Part shown: piece by piece, positions 32,295 to 43,736 of the stretch
How the letters are laid out: each line of letters begins with the position of its first letter
Position numbering within the stretch: the first letter of the stretch is position 1
Source: Bretschneidera sinensis
Lineage: Eukaryota; Streptophyta; Magnoliopsida; Brassicales; Akaniaceae
NCBI GenBank assembly: GCA_023935145.1
Contig: CM043705.1
Location: 18,546,501 to 18,610,500 of the forward strand
Length of the DNA: 64,000 nucleotides
Direction of reading: 5' to 3'
Notes under the pieces: generated by a model
Databases searched by the model: none
What the model was told of the DNA's origin: nothing
What the model saw: the letters and a program-made list of their open reading frames with translations, nothing else
Made by a program: the position numbers and the translations under genes

Positions 32295-33791
32295 TGTTGC
32301 GAGTTTTAAATTACTTGCAAGTGCACGAGTTGTTTGCAATATAGTGTGTGCAAGGGCGAGGTCGAATCCACAGGGAATTGCGTCGTGAAAATAGATTTTT
32401 ATCTAAACTAAACCTATTTTAACTTAGTTCTAAATTTCGAACTATGTCATGTAAAGAATATAAACTAAACTAAATTGATTTAAAACAAATGATAAAAGCA
32501 CTAAGGTTTCTGAATCTACCCCACCAAATTAAAGCATATATTTTCATGATTTTTGTTCCTACAACCAACAAGCAATTACATCCTATGTATGTTCTATATA
32601 AAAGTAATTAATTAAATAATTCCATGAATCCATCGATATACAAATCATAACGAATACCCTAATTAAATCAAATCATCCAATGTATCCATTTAATTTACAA
32701 ATCACAGTGGATATCTAATTTAATTTGAATGATTCGATATATTCGTCGGATGAAACACATCGAATATCCAATTTGAATAGTTTATAAGCAAAATAATCAA
32801 TCATAAGAATTTACTCAAACAATTTAACTGAAATAGAACATCAATACAAAAATGTCGGAATCGTATGAACATATATGAAAATATAATGCTAATCAATGGT
32901 GAGGCTTTATCTTCAACTTTAGATGAAGGTTTTAGCCTCTCATGATTATGAAAATAAATTTCACAATTAAAGTGCTAAACATTAAACCTTAAAAAAATAA
33001 ATTAAAGCTGAAAATACACTGAGAGAGCAATTATACTTGCAGCTTCTCTCTTTGTTTTTTCTTCCTTTTGTTTTTGTTGTGCGGTGCTTTCCCCCCTTGA
33101 TAGCAAAGCCTTCGAGATCCACCCTTGAAGATGAAGTGAAATATGGCTTTTATAGGGAAACTCTATGAGTGCAATGTGTTTCCAACCGATGTGGGATGTA
33201 GGATGTAGAATGTGTTTCCAACTGATATGGGATATGGGATTTAAGCCTTCACATGCTGCTCAAAACTTCTGCCCACATCTCTTTTATTTTAGTAGCTCAT
33301 ATACTCAAATAAAGAGAGAAAAAGTCCCTAGACGATATAGGCTGCTAAAATTTGGATCTTCCCTTTCTTTAAATCTGAAATAAAAGAGATGTGCTCTCTA
33401 AATCGTCTCGCTCTCAACATGGTGTGCTCGATCAGCATGGTGCCCTGATAATCATCTCTCTCCTTTCCAAAATAGGACCAGCCACCATACTGCACGAATG
33501 CGCTCGAATGCAGCATGGTGCGCTCGATCGTCCTACACTTGATCCTACTTCTTGCGTGCGCGAGCGCAGGTGCGCTCGATCCTGGGCTTGGGCGCTTGAG
33601 GACTGTTGCGCTCGATTGCAACAGCAGATTCCTGCTTTTCTCTATTTTGCTCTTTAAGCCGGATAATTCCATAATGTTCCAAAAACCTAGAAAAACACAG
33701 AAAGGAGATAAAATAGGATGAAATAACACAAACTAAGAGCTTAACAAATATAAATTAAGGGGCTTAAATATGAATATTTAAGCACTTATCA
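32295..33791 (-). repeat. 3' LTR of the 15.3-kb Athila element
   Basis: On its own strand it starts TGATAAGTGCTTAAATATTC and ends ACTCGCAACA. The TATA box (CCCTATAAAAGCC) is at 33145-33157. A cluster of GCTCGATC/ATCGAGCGC motifs at 33425-33620 lies upstream of it. The apparent ORFs in this cluster are not genes. Confidence 0.93.
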
Positions 33792-35430
33792 CACCCCCAA
33801 ACTTACATATTGTTAGTCCCTTAGCAATACGAAACTAAAAACAAAATGAAAAACAAAGAACACAAAGATAAATCCATCTTTTATGGTATCCAAAAATTTA
33901 AATATCACACGAAACCATGATATTCATTCATGAGCAAGCTTAAAAAAATAAAATCATCTTCAAAATGAATAGAAATGTTAAAATCTAATGACTTACAAAA
34001 GGCTGGCTAAGGCATCACAAGCTCAAATCAGTGTAAAGTGAACTAGCACATAAATATGAAGCTTCCAAATAATTCCAATGTGCAATGTCTCTATGTCTCA
34101 AGATTCACAGAATTTCCCATCAGAATGAACAATCAATGGCAAAGTTTTATTTTCTTATTTCTTTTATTGTGAGGCTCTGCCATGTTTAGTTCCCTTAAGC
34201 TTTCTTATTGACCCATGTAGCGAGTGTTGAGTCAATGACTCCCAAACCAAATTGTTTTAGGGCATTAGGTGTAAAGACACCCCTCAGGACTTACTAACTC
34301 GAGTAAAAAAGGCTACAAAACTAAACTGGCTTTAATGAAACCAATCAAAATTCTCACCTTTTGACGTGAACACTCACTGCTTACTGAGGCAAGAGGTCCA
34401 GTTACTCAGTTGAAAGTTTATCAATGATGAGCATTTTTCTCTTTTTGTGAAATTTTTTTTTATGCCAAAGTATCCATCCAATAAGTCATCCGGAATCAAC
34501 TAAGCCATGGAAACATACACATTAAAATCACATGTCATACCTCACACAATTATGTGCTAATGTGCTCGTGTCAGATTAGATCAAACATATGAAATCTCAA
34601 ATGCCTAAAATAAGTAATTAAACTTTAAAACTCTATCATCATATCACGTGTTCAAGATTTTAAGCTTTCCAATGAAATCACATCACAATATTTGTTCAGA
34701 TCACCCAAAATTTCAAAACAACATGACCATGCATTTATCTTCTCTTAAAAACAAAGAAAAGAAAAGCAACAACAAACTGGGACAAAGTGTGTGTAATGTG
34801 TCTCCTATACCCCCAAACTTAAATTACACATTGTCTCCAATGTGTGAATAATATGGAAAGAGTTGACCTGGGAGATGGAGAACTAGCTGGACTGGCATGG
34901 CTCATAGTATACCCCCAAACTTGAACTGAAGTACGCGTTGTCCCTGAAAAATAAAGACTAAAGTAATACCGGAAAACAAAAAGAAAATACTAGAAATAAA
35001 CAGTAACAAGAAATATGAAAAAATAATAAAAACATAAAGGATATGTTGTGGGGTGCCTCTCATGAGCGCTAAGTTTTACGTCTTCAGCCAGACGGTGCAA
35101 CTGCTCACTGTTGTTTAGGTAGTTTCTGGAACTTCGCTCGATCGCTCCAAGTTGGGCGCTCGATCGCACTGCGCTCGATCTCTATAAGCCGGCGCTCGAT
35201 CATAATGCTAGAAACTCCTCTGCTGCAGACCGAATGGGCGGCATAAGTCGAGTGTGACGTATGAGCACGCTTCCTCAAACTTGAATAGCAGACATTTGTC
35301 CTGAAAAACACATCAAAAACAAAAACCAAACAACAAGATCTAATGACAAGGAATAAAAGGATAAGAGTTGCCTCCTACAAGCACTAAGTTTAAAGTCTTC
35401 AGCCAGACTCTGCATAGTAGACGACAATCA
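33792..35430 (-). other. 3' non-coding region of the Athila element
   Basis: Lies between integrase and the 3' LTR. It ends in the polypurine tract GTAAGTTTGGGGGTG (33792-33806 region, minus). It contains two copies of the block CTTAG(C/T)GCTC.TGAGAGGC (near 35048 and 35365). A second CGCTCGATCG cluster is at 35133-35205. It is an inverted copy of 42180-43487 in the nested element. Confidence 0.75.
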
Positions 35431-35439
35431 CTTTGGGTA

Positions 35440-36660
35440 ACTAGGATCCTCTAACAATGTTGTCTCAATCTCCGAACTCCTCAACTCCAAGAATGGTTTT
35501 AGCCTCTGTCCATTCACCTTGAAAGTGTTACCATTCTTTGGATCCTCAATCTCGATGGCTCCATGAGGAAAAACCGACCGAATAATAAATGGGTTTGTTC
35601 ATCGAGATTTGAGCTTGCCTGGAAAAAGATGCAAGCGTGAATTGTAAAGAAGAACTTTTTGACCAGGCTCAAAAGATCGTCTCAAAATGTTCTAGTCATG
35701 AGCCTTCTTCATTTGTTCCTTTTACAACTGCGCACAATCATATGCATCATTCTGCAGCTCCTCTAATTCATTAAGTTAGAGCTTCCTTTATAAGCCAGCC
35801 TTCAAAAGATTAAAGTTCAGCTATTTGATAGCTCAATACACTCTATGCTCTAATTCCCACAGTGCACCATGGAGACATGCCAATTGGCATATTGAATACT
35901 ATCCAATATGCCCACAGTGCACCATTCAATCGCAGAGACCAATCTTTTCTACTAGAGTTCACAATCTTCTCCAAAATGTACTTGATCTAACGATTAGAAA
36001 TTTCCACTTATCCACTCGTCTACGGGTGATATGGGGTGGCAACCTTATGTGTGATGAAATATTTCTTCATCAACTGCTCAAACTTTTGGTTGCGAAAGTG
36101 CTTACCTCCATCACTTATGATTGCTCAAGGTGTACCAAAACGAGCAAAGATAGTGTCCTTCAAAAACTGGACCACAAATCTGTGGTCATTGGTCTTGCAT
36201 GCAACGGCCTCCACCCATTTGGACAGATAGTCCACAACAACCAGAATGTACAAATAGCCAAAGTAGTTTAGGAAAGGTCCCATAAAATCAATGCCCCACA
36301 CATCAAAAATCTCAATAATTAGAATGGAGTTGAGGGCTATCATATTCCTCTTAGAAATACTCCTTAACTTTTGGCAATGCTCACAAGACACACAGTAGGT
36401 GTGAAAGTCTCGGAACAAGGTAGGCCAATAGAATCCATACTGCAAAATCTTCACAGCGGTCTTCTTAGCACTAAAATGGCCTCCACAAGCATGATCATGA
36501 CAAAAAGAGATGATATTAGATTGGTCATGCTTAGGAATACACACTCTAATGATCTGATCGGGACAATACTTGAACAGGTAAGGATTATCCCAAAAAAAAT
36601 GCTTTACCATGGCCAAAAACTTGGACTTATCTTGTCGCCCCCAATGTAAAGGCATTTAAC
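35440..36660 (-). pseudogene. Athila integrase
   Basis: The zinc-finger part reads HDHACGGHFSAKKT with CVSCEHCQK. The core shows VWGIDFMGPF (first Asp), AIISDGGKHF (second Asp) and VEISNR (catalytic Glu), the last flanked by two stop codons. A C-terminal GPF-like region ends DPKNGNTFKVNGQRLKPFL-type sequence read with substitutions near 35450-35560. The catalytic triad is therefore still visible, but stops at 36124 and beyond make it inactive. Confidence 0.82.
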
Positions 36661-36876
36661 CGGTGACAAGATAGTTCACTATATCAGCAAACCATGGTGC
36701 GGGATTGTGAGCAATGTGCATCATCAGGAAAGGTCTTAGAAATAGGAATGGCGACCTCAGTGAAATCCACTATCAACCTAGAAAAATGGTCTGCCACCAT
36801 ATTTTCGGAACCTTTCTTATCTCAAATCTCTATGTTGAACTCCTGAAGTAATAAGATCCATTGGATAAGATGAGAT

Positions 36877-38356
36877 TTAGCATCCTTTTTGGAGAAAAAG
36901 ATACTTCAATGCTACACGATCCGAGTAGATGATGACTTTCGATCCTAACAAGTAGGATCTAAACTTGTCTAATGCAAAAACTACTGCTAGCAACTCCATC
37001 TCAGTGGTAGAGTAATTGAGTTGTGCGTCGTTTAGAGTTCTGCTTGCATAGTAGATGACATGGGGGAGTTTATCAACACACTGCCATAAAACAACTCCAA
37101 TTGCATAATCTGATGCATCACACATAATCTCAAAAGGTACATCCTACTTGGGTGGCTGAATAATGGGTGTGGACGTCAAAATCTTCTTCAGATCCCCAAA
37201 TGCTTTCTTACAGTACTTATCAAATATAAATGGGGCATCCTTCACCAACAACTTGCACAAAGTCCTGGCGATCTTGCTGAAATCCTAAATAAATCACCTG
37301 TAAAATCCTACATGGCCCAGAAAAGAACGAACCTCATTCACCGTACGTGGGGATGAGAGGTTAGAAATCAGGTCTACCTTCACTTTGTCGACCTCAATCC
37401 CCCGATGAGATATGATGTGCCCTAGTATAATACCTTGCTTGACCATAAAGTGGTACTTTTCCCAATTAAGCACCAGACTCTTCAAATGATGAACCGAACA
37501 TGAAGAAGTCATCCATGAAAATCTCTAAGAAATGCTATACCATGTCAGAGAAAATGCTGACCATACACCACTGAAAAGTAGCGGGTGCATTGCATAACCC
37601 AAAGGGCATACGACGGTAGGCGAATGTCCCAAAAGGATAGGTAAACATCATTTTCTCCTAATCTTCGGGGTCCACAGGGACCTGGTTATATTCAGAATAA
37701 CCATCCAAGAAGCAATAGTAATCGTGCCCAGCTAAGCACTCCACCATCTGATCAATAAATGGGAGTGAAAAATGATCATTCCTTATGGCAACATTCAACT
37801 TATGGTAGTCTATACACACTCTCTATCCTGACTGAACACGAGTTGGCACCAACTCATCGTCCTTATTCTTCACTACCATTAATTCAACCCGCTTGGGCAC
37901 GACATGAATCGGGCTCACCCACTTGCTATCAGAGATTGGATAAATGATCCCTGCATCCAACAACTTTATCACTTCAGTCCTCATAACCTCTTGCATAGCT
38001 GGATTAAGCCTTCTTTGTGGCTCCCTCGATGGCTTGGCATTCTCCTCCAAATGTATCTTGTGCATCACCGCCGAGGGGCTGATCCCCTTGATATCCTCAA
38101 TAGTCCAGTCAATAGCTTCCTTGTTCTCTCTTAAAATGACTAATAATTTCTCTTTTTGAACATCAACTAAATCTGAAGCTATAATCACAGGCAAAGAATC
38201 TGCTGGACCTAGGAACTTATACTTAAGATTGTCCGGTAAAGGCTTAAGTGTTTTCTTGGGGGGCTCAGGTGTTGCAGTTTCCTTCGTCTCACTACTCTCC
38301 CAAGAAGCAGACTCCAAAATAGCATTTGCTTGCTCAAGTAACTTATCCAAATCCAA
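36877..38356 (-). pseudogene. Athila reverse transcriptase and RNase H
   Basis: RT begins near KPLPDNLKYKFLGPADSLPV. It continues through REPQRRLNPAMQEVMRTEVI, LLDAGIIYPISDSKWVSPIH, PFGTFAYRRMPFGLCNAPAT and the catalytic box IFMDDFFMFGSSFEES (about 37497-37530, with both Asp kept). RNase H reads MCDASDYAIGVVLWQ, STTEMELLAVVFALDKF and IIYSDRVALKYLF (Asp, Glu and Asp kept). Stops in RT (for example after TRVQSG at 37823) and a frame change disable it. The domain order and wording of the motifs are those of Athila pol. Confidence 0.85.
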
Positions 38357-38395
38357 ATCCTCTCTAAACTGAGCAAAGTATATCTCCAGGGGGTC

Positions 38396-38880
38396 CTAAA
38401 TGCTTGATTCATCCATAATCTCCTCAATAATCTCCTCTATCAAGCATACATTTCTCACTTCATCATATTCCGGTGGTTGCTTACTGATATCAAAGATATT
38501 TAGCTCTACTATCATATTTTCGAAGGAAATCTTCATCACCCCTGTCCTACAATTTATCAGGGCATTAGCCGTGGCTAAGAATGGCCACCCTAGAATCACC
38601 GGTATCTGAATCCCCACATTCTGAGCTTGCTCTGTGTCAAGCATAATAAAATCCATAGGGAAATAAAACTTATCCACCTTTATCAAAACGTCCTCAATTA
38701 TTCCCCATGGTATCTTCACTGACCTGTCAGCCAATTGAAGCGTCGTGGATGTGGGCTTCAATTCTCTTAACCCCAACTAAAAATAGACTGAGTAGGGCAA
38801 AAGATTCACAATCGCTCCTAGATCCAAAAGAGCCCTCTCAATCCGACTGACTCCTATCATACAAGAGATTGTAGGACACC
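38396..38880 (-). pseudogene. Athila aspartic protease, start cut off by the nested element
   Basis: Reads ALLDLGAIVNLLPYSVY (active-site D-L-G). Then MGLRELKPTSTTLQLADRSV, DVLIKVDKFYFPMDFIMLDT and PVILGWPFLATANALI follow, the flap and the ILGRPFLAT-type signature with Arg changed to Trp. It continues into RT. Its upstream neighbour gag is separated by the 4.9-kb nested insertion, whose left edge is 38881. Confidence 0.82.
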
Positions 38881-40294
38881 TGATGAGTGCTAAATATTGC
38901 ATATTTTGGCCCCTTAATTTACATTTGTTAGCTTAGAAATTTGTTACTTTGAGTTGTTTTCATTGTTTTATAGGTTTACAAGCACTCGGAAAGGAGTTTC
39001 ACTAAAATTGCCAGAATTTTCTGTACAGATCAGTCATTTTTGTGGGTTTTAATGTATTGATTCAAGAAGAACCAAGATATGAGCCATATATCCTTGGAAA
39101 GATCTAGATGTATATTTTTTGAGGAATTTTATGGCTCATAAAATTGATTTTTCTAGAGAAATTTATGGCAGTTCTAGTAAACAAAGGTCAAGCTGTGTGT
39201 GATTTCAGCGTGGCAGATCAGTCATTTTTGTGGATTTTACTGTATTGATTTAGGAAGAACCAGGAGATGAGCCATATATGCTTGGAAAGATCCGGATGTC
39301 TATTTTCTGAGAAATTTTATGGCTCATAAAAATGATTTTTCTAGAGAAAGTTATGGTAGTTTTAGCAGACAAAGGTCAAGCAGTGTACCATGCTGCGCTC
39401 AAGCGCACAAGACTGTGATCGAGCGCACTCGAGCAGTATCCCACATCGAATTTGAAATACATTACACTCTTGAGTTTACCTATAAAATCCCACCTCATTG
39501 AAGCAATTGGTGTGCAATCCGGAGGACTTCTGATAGCATTCTGGTGGATCTTGAAGGCTTTACTACCACGAGGGGAAACGCCGCCCAACAACGAGTAGAA
39601 TTTCTCCCAATGTATATTCAGTTTTAATTTATTTCTCTTTTAATTTTAAAGTTTAATGTTTAGCACTTTTATTGTGAACTTTAGTTTCATAATTATGAGA
39701 GGCTAAAATCTTCATCTAAGGTTGAAGATGAAGCCTCGTCATTGTTTGGCATAATATTTTCATATTTATTCATACAATTCTGATATTTTTAGTATAAATG
39801 TTCTGTTCAATTATTTAAGTAAAATCTTATGATTTATTGCTTTTAAATTTTTAAATTGGATATTCCTTGTGTTTCATCTGCTGGATACGGCGGATCATTC
39901 AAATTAGATTGGATATCCATTGTGATTTGTGAATTAAACGGATACATTGGATGGTTTTGGTTTAGTTTGGGTATTCACCGTGATTTGTATAATGGTGGAT
40001 TCATGGAATGATTTGATAGATTATTTTTATATAGAATATGAAGATATATGCTTACTTTGGTGGGGTGGATTCAGAAAACCTTAGTATTTTTATTATTTGT
40101 TTCAAATCAATTTAGTTTAAGTTTATATTTCTTTGCAAAAATATAATTCAAAATTCGGAATTATGTTAAAATAGGTTTAGTTTAGATAAAAATATATTTT
40201 CGCGACGCAATTCTCTGTGGATTCGACCTCGCACTTGCACAACACTATATTGCAAATGACTCGTGCGCTTGTGAGTAATTTAAAACTCACAACA
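38881..40294 (+). repeat. 5' LTR of the nested Athila-related element
   Basis: Ends AAAACTCACAACA. It contains an imperfect direct duplication of about 200 bp: an ACAGATCAGTCATTTTTGTG / GCAGATCAGTCATTTTTGTG start at about 39014 and 39213, each followed by GATGAGCCATATAT-like sequence. TATA box (CTATAAAATCCC) at 39480; GCGCTCAAGCGCACAAG and GATCGAGCGCACTCGAG lie just upstream (39392-39436). Confidence 0.88.
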
Positions 40295-40300
40295 AGTTTT

Positions 40301-40318
40301 TGACGCCGTTGCCAGGGA
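40301..40318 (+). other. Primer binding site, tRNA-Asp type
   Basis: TGACGCCGTTGCCAGGGA, two mismatches from the Athila-typical TGGCGCCGTTGCCGGGGA complementary to tRNA-Asp. Confidence 0.8.
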
Positions 40319-40479
40319 ATTGTTTTGTTTGTGAAATTTTTGTCTGAATTGATTTTATTTTTCTACTAGTTTAGTTAGCATTTTTGTTTTATTTTTCTTT
40401 TGCAATTTTATTTTAGTTTATTTGTTTCTATTGGCAATTGCCCATTAAAAAAAATAAAAATGTGGATGAATCCAGTGTA

Positions 40480-42176
40480 GGTTTCACAGTCTTTAGAGGA
40501 CACCCTCAAGGTTTTCATAAAGATGACTGGCCAGTGCATCAGTGCAGCCAATACATTCAATATTGATAGTTGTTCCATCTGTACTAGCCCTATGCATTTA
40601 GCACAGAATTATCCATCTATGCCAGCTTTTGCCGAGTATCTCGTGGAACAAATAAGCATTTTCAATGACTGTCGGTGGCAATCAAATGGATCTTACTCCA
40701 AGACGTACAATCCAGAGTGGCGGAACCACCCTAATTTTTCATGGAAGCAGAACCAACTGATGAATCAGGGAGGAGCCCCTCATCATGCTCACAATCAATA
40801 CCCTCTTGGATTTCCTCCACCAGTTCTAAGTTATGGTCGCTAAGCCCATCCAGCACCATCACCCGCTTACCAAGCTCCCATTAAAGCGCCAGCTTCGGTT
40901 TCACAGTCATTGGAGGACGCCCTCAATGATTTCAGGAAGATGATCGGCCAATCCATAATCGAAATGAGGAGTGCAACAATAGTAAACACCCAAGTGATTA
41001 CCAAGCTAGAGAGTCAAATGGGTCAAATCGCAAGTCACTTGAAGGAGAGAAGGGAAAGTTCCCCAGTCAACCCGTGCCTAACCCAAAGGAACAGTTTGCA
41101 GTTGAAAATTCATCGAATCCTACGCACGGACAAGAACAAGTGTAGTCGATTTCCACATTGAGGTCTGGGAGACAAGTGGACAATCAAGTGGAAGAGAACG
41201 CTGCTATCCAGCAAGGGCAAGAAAGTGGCAACAAGGAGAAGAGAGATGTTGAGCCATCTACAGCCACACCTACCATTAAGGATCTTTGTGGGTTGTTTGT
41301 ACCTAAAGTGCCTTACCCTGGGAGATTACAAGCGCCCAAGAAAGGAGGGCAGTCTGAGGACATTGTGGAGGCATGCTTTGCTCAGTTCAGAGAGGATTTG
41401 GATTTGGATAAGCTACTTAAGCAAGCAAATGCTATCTTGGAGTTTGCTCCTCGGGAGAGCAGTAAGACGGAGGAGACTGTGGGTGAATCAAGCATTGAGG
41501 ACCCCCTGGATGCTTTGCTCAGTTTGGAGAAGATTTGGATTTGGATATGTTGCTTGAGCAAGCAAATGTTACTTTGAAGTCTGCTCCTCAGAAGAGTAGT
41601 GAGATGGAAGAGACCACAGCACCTGAACCCCCCAAGAAGGAACTTAAGCCTTTACCAGACAATCTTAAGTATAAGTTCCTAGGTCCAGCAGATTCTTTGC
41701 CTGTGATTATAGCTTCAGATTTGGTTGAGACTCAAGAGGAGAAATTAGTGGACATTTTAAGAGAGCACAAGGAAGCTATCGGCTGGACTATTGAGGATAT
41801 CAGGGGAATCAACTCCTCGGTGGTGATGCACAAGATACAGTTGAAGGAGAATGCTAAGCCATCGAGGGAGCCACAAAGAAGGTTCAACCCAGCTATGCAA
41901 GAGGTTGTGAGGACTGAAGTGATTAAGCTGTTGGATGTAGGGATCATTTATCCAATATTTGATAGCGAGTGGGTGAGCTCGATTCATAACGTGCAAAAGC
42001 GGGCTGAATTGATGGTAAAGATGAATAAAGACGACGAGTTGGTTCCAACTCATGTGCAGTCAGGATGGAGAGTGAGTATAGACTACCGTAAGTTGAATGC
42101 TGCCACAAGGAATGATCCTTTTCCACTCCCATTTATTGATCCGATAGTGGAGCGCTTGGCTGGGCACGATTACTAA
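40480..42176 (+). pseudogene. Athila gag/RT fusion remnant with internal duplication
   Basis: gag part: a zinc knuckle SCSICTSPMHLAQNYPSMP (last Cys changed to Tyr), then LMNQGGAPHHAHNQYP and MGQIASHL, a frame change, and SGRQVDNQVEENAAIQQGQE. The sequence then jumps from gag (GDYKRPRK / LQAPKKGGQSEDI region, about 41340) directly to the segment preceding RT (AQFREDLDLDKLLKQANAIL). Protease is deleted. That segment is duplicated with a period of 137 bp (GCTTTGCTCAGTT at 41375 and 41512), which shifts the frame. RT then reads to RKLNAATRNDPFPLPFIDPI and ends at a stop at 42174, before the catalytic box. Confidence 0.82.
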
Positions 42177-43487
42177 TGCTGGGTCTGGCTGAAGACGTTA
42201 AACTTAGCGCTCGTGGGAGGCACCCCACAACATATCCTTTTTGTTTGTTTATTATTTTACATATTTCTTGTTACTATTTATTTCTAGTGTTTCTTTTGTT
42301 TTCCAATCTTTATTTTTCAGGGACAACGCGTATTTCAGTTCAAGTTTGGGGGTATGCTATGAGTCATGCCAGTCCAGATAGTTCTCTATATCCCAAGTCA
42401 ACTCTTTCCATATTATTCACACATTGGGGTCAATGTGTAATTTAAGTTTTGGGGTATAGGAGACACATTACACACACTTTGTCCTAATTTGTTTTTGTTT
42501 TTCTTCATTTAAAAAAAAAGAAGAAAAAGAAAGAAGGTAAATGCATGCTCATGTTATTTTGAAATTTTAGTTGATCTAAACAAATACTGTGATGTGATGT
42601 CATTGGTGAGCTTAAAATTGTGAACACATGATTTGATGATAGAATTTTAAAACTTTGTTACTTACTTTAGGCATTTGAGAATTCACATGTTTGATCTAAT
42701 CTGACACGAACACATTAGCACAAAATTGTGTGAGGTATGACAAGCGATTTCAATGTGTATGTTTCCTTGACTTAACTGAAATTGGATGACTTGTAGGATA
42801 AGCACTTTGGCATAGAAACGTAAAAACAAAAAAAAAATATTTATAATGATCATCAATAAACTTTCCTCTGAGTAACTGGACCTCTTGCCTCAGTAAGCAG
42901 TGAGCGTTCACGTCAAAAGGTTGGAATTTTGCTTGGTAGCATCAAGGCCAGTTTAGTTTCGTAGCCTTTTTTCTCGATTTAGTAAGTCCTTAGAGGTTTC
43001 TTTACACCTAATGCCCTAAAACCATCTGGTTTGGGAGTTATTGACTCAACACTCGATACATGGGTCAATTAGAAAGCTTAAGAGAACTAAACATAGCAGA
43101 GCCTTATAATAAAAGAAAAAAATAAAATAAAACTATGCCATCGTTGTTCATTCTGATGAGAAATTCTGTGAATCTTGACACATGAAGACATTGTACATTG
43201 AAGTTATTTGGAAGCCTCATCTGTATATGCTAATTTACTTTACACTGATTCAAGCTTGTGATGTCTTAGCCTGCCTCTTGTAAGTAATTAAGTTTTAAAT
43301 TGCTATTCATTGCGAAGATGGGTTATATCTTTTTAAGCTTGCTCATAAATGAATATCATGGTTTTGAGTGCTCCTTAAATTTTTGCATACCATGAGTGAT
43401 GAACTTATCTTTATGTTATTTTTTTTTCGTTTAGTTTTTTTATTTTGTTTTGCTAAGGGACTAGCAAAATGTAAGTTTGGGGTTATT
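42177..43487 (+). other. 3' non-coding region of the nested Athila-related element
   Basis: Opens with GAAGACGTTAAACTTAGCGC and the hairpin-forming GTGGGAGGCACCCCAC. The remainder is homologous, in inverted orientation, to 33792-35100. No ORF recognised. Confidence 0.7.
42213..42228 (+). promoter_or_regulatory. Conserved hairpin-forming motif of Athila elements
   Basis: GTGGGAGGCACCCCAC can form a perfect 5-bp stem with a 6-base loop. It follows CTTAGCGCTC. The same CTTAGCGCT plus hairpin arrangement occurs at 58040-58053 (TGGGAGGCAACCCA) and, mutated, at 35048-35063 on the minus strand. Its role is not known to me. Confidence 0.5.
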
Positions 43488-43736
43488 TGATGAGTGCCAA
43501 ATATTGCATATTTTGGCCCTTTAATTTACATTTGTTAGCTTAGGAATTTGTTACTTTGAGTTGTTTTCGTTGTTTTACAGGTTTACAAGAACTCGGAAAG
43601 GAGTTTCACTAAAATTACCAGAATTGCCTATACAGATCAGTTATTTTTGTGGATTTTACTGTATTGATTTAGGAAGAACCAGGAGATGAGCCATATATGC
43701 TTGGAAAGATTCGGATGTCTATTTTCTGAGGAATTT
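43488..43736 (+). repeat. Truncated 3' LTR of the nested Athila-related element
   Basis: Starts TGATGAGTGCCAAATATTGC after the polypurine-like tract. It matches the 5' LTR but stops at GAGGAATTTTT, where it meets gag sequence of the host Athila. Its downstream part resembles the second copy of the duplication seen in the 5' LTR. Confidence 0.85.

Larger units (their letters stand above)
38881..43736 (+). mobile_element. Nested Athila-related element, deletion derivative
   Basis: The 5' LTR starts TGATGAGTGCTAAATATTGC at 38881, right after host sequence ending ACACC. A tRNA-Asp-type primer site, a gag-to-RT fusion remnant, a 3' non-coding region, a polypurine-like tract (AGTTTGGGGTTATT) and a 3' LTR start at 43488 follow. 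Only about 249 bp of the 3' LTR remain; it joins host gag sequence at 43737 without the ACACC duplication. A deletion therefore removed most of the 3' LTR and the target repeat. It carries no protease, RNase H or integrase and depends on other elements. Confidence 0.85.

Noticed and set aside
33165..33729. Overlapping ORFs on both strands
   Set aside because: They lie inside the Athila 3' LTR, and the same ORFs recur in the 5' LTR at 47220-47571.
36036..36649. Plus-strand ORFs opposite the Athila integrase
   Set aside because: Shadows of the minus-strand integrase frame, with no motif of their own.
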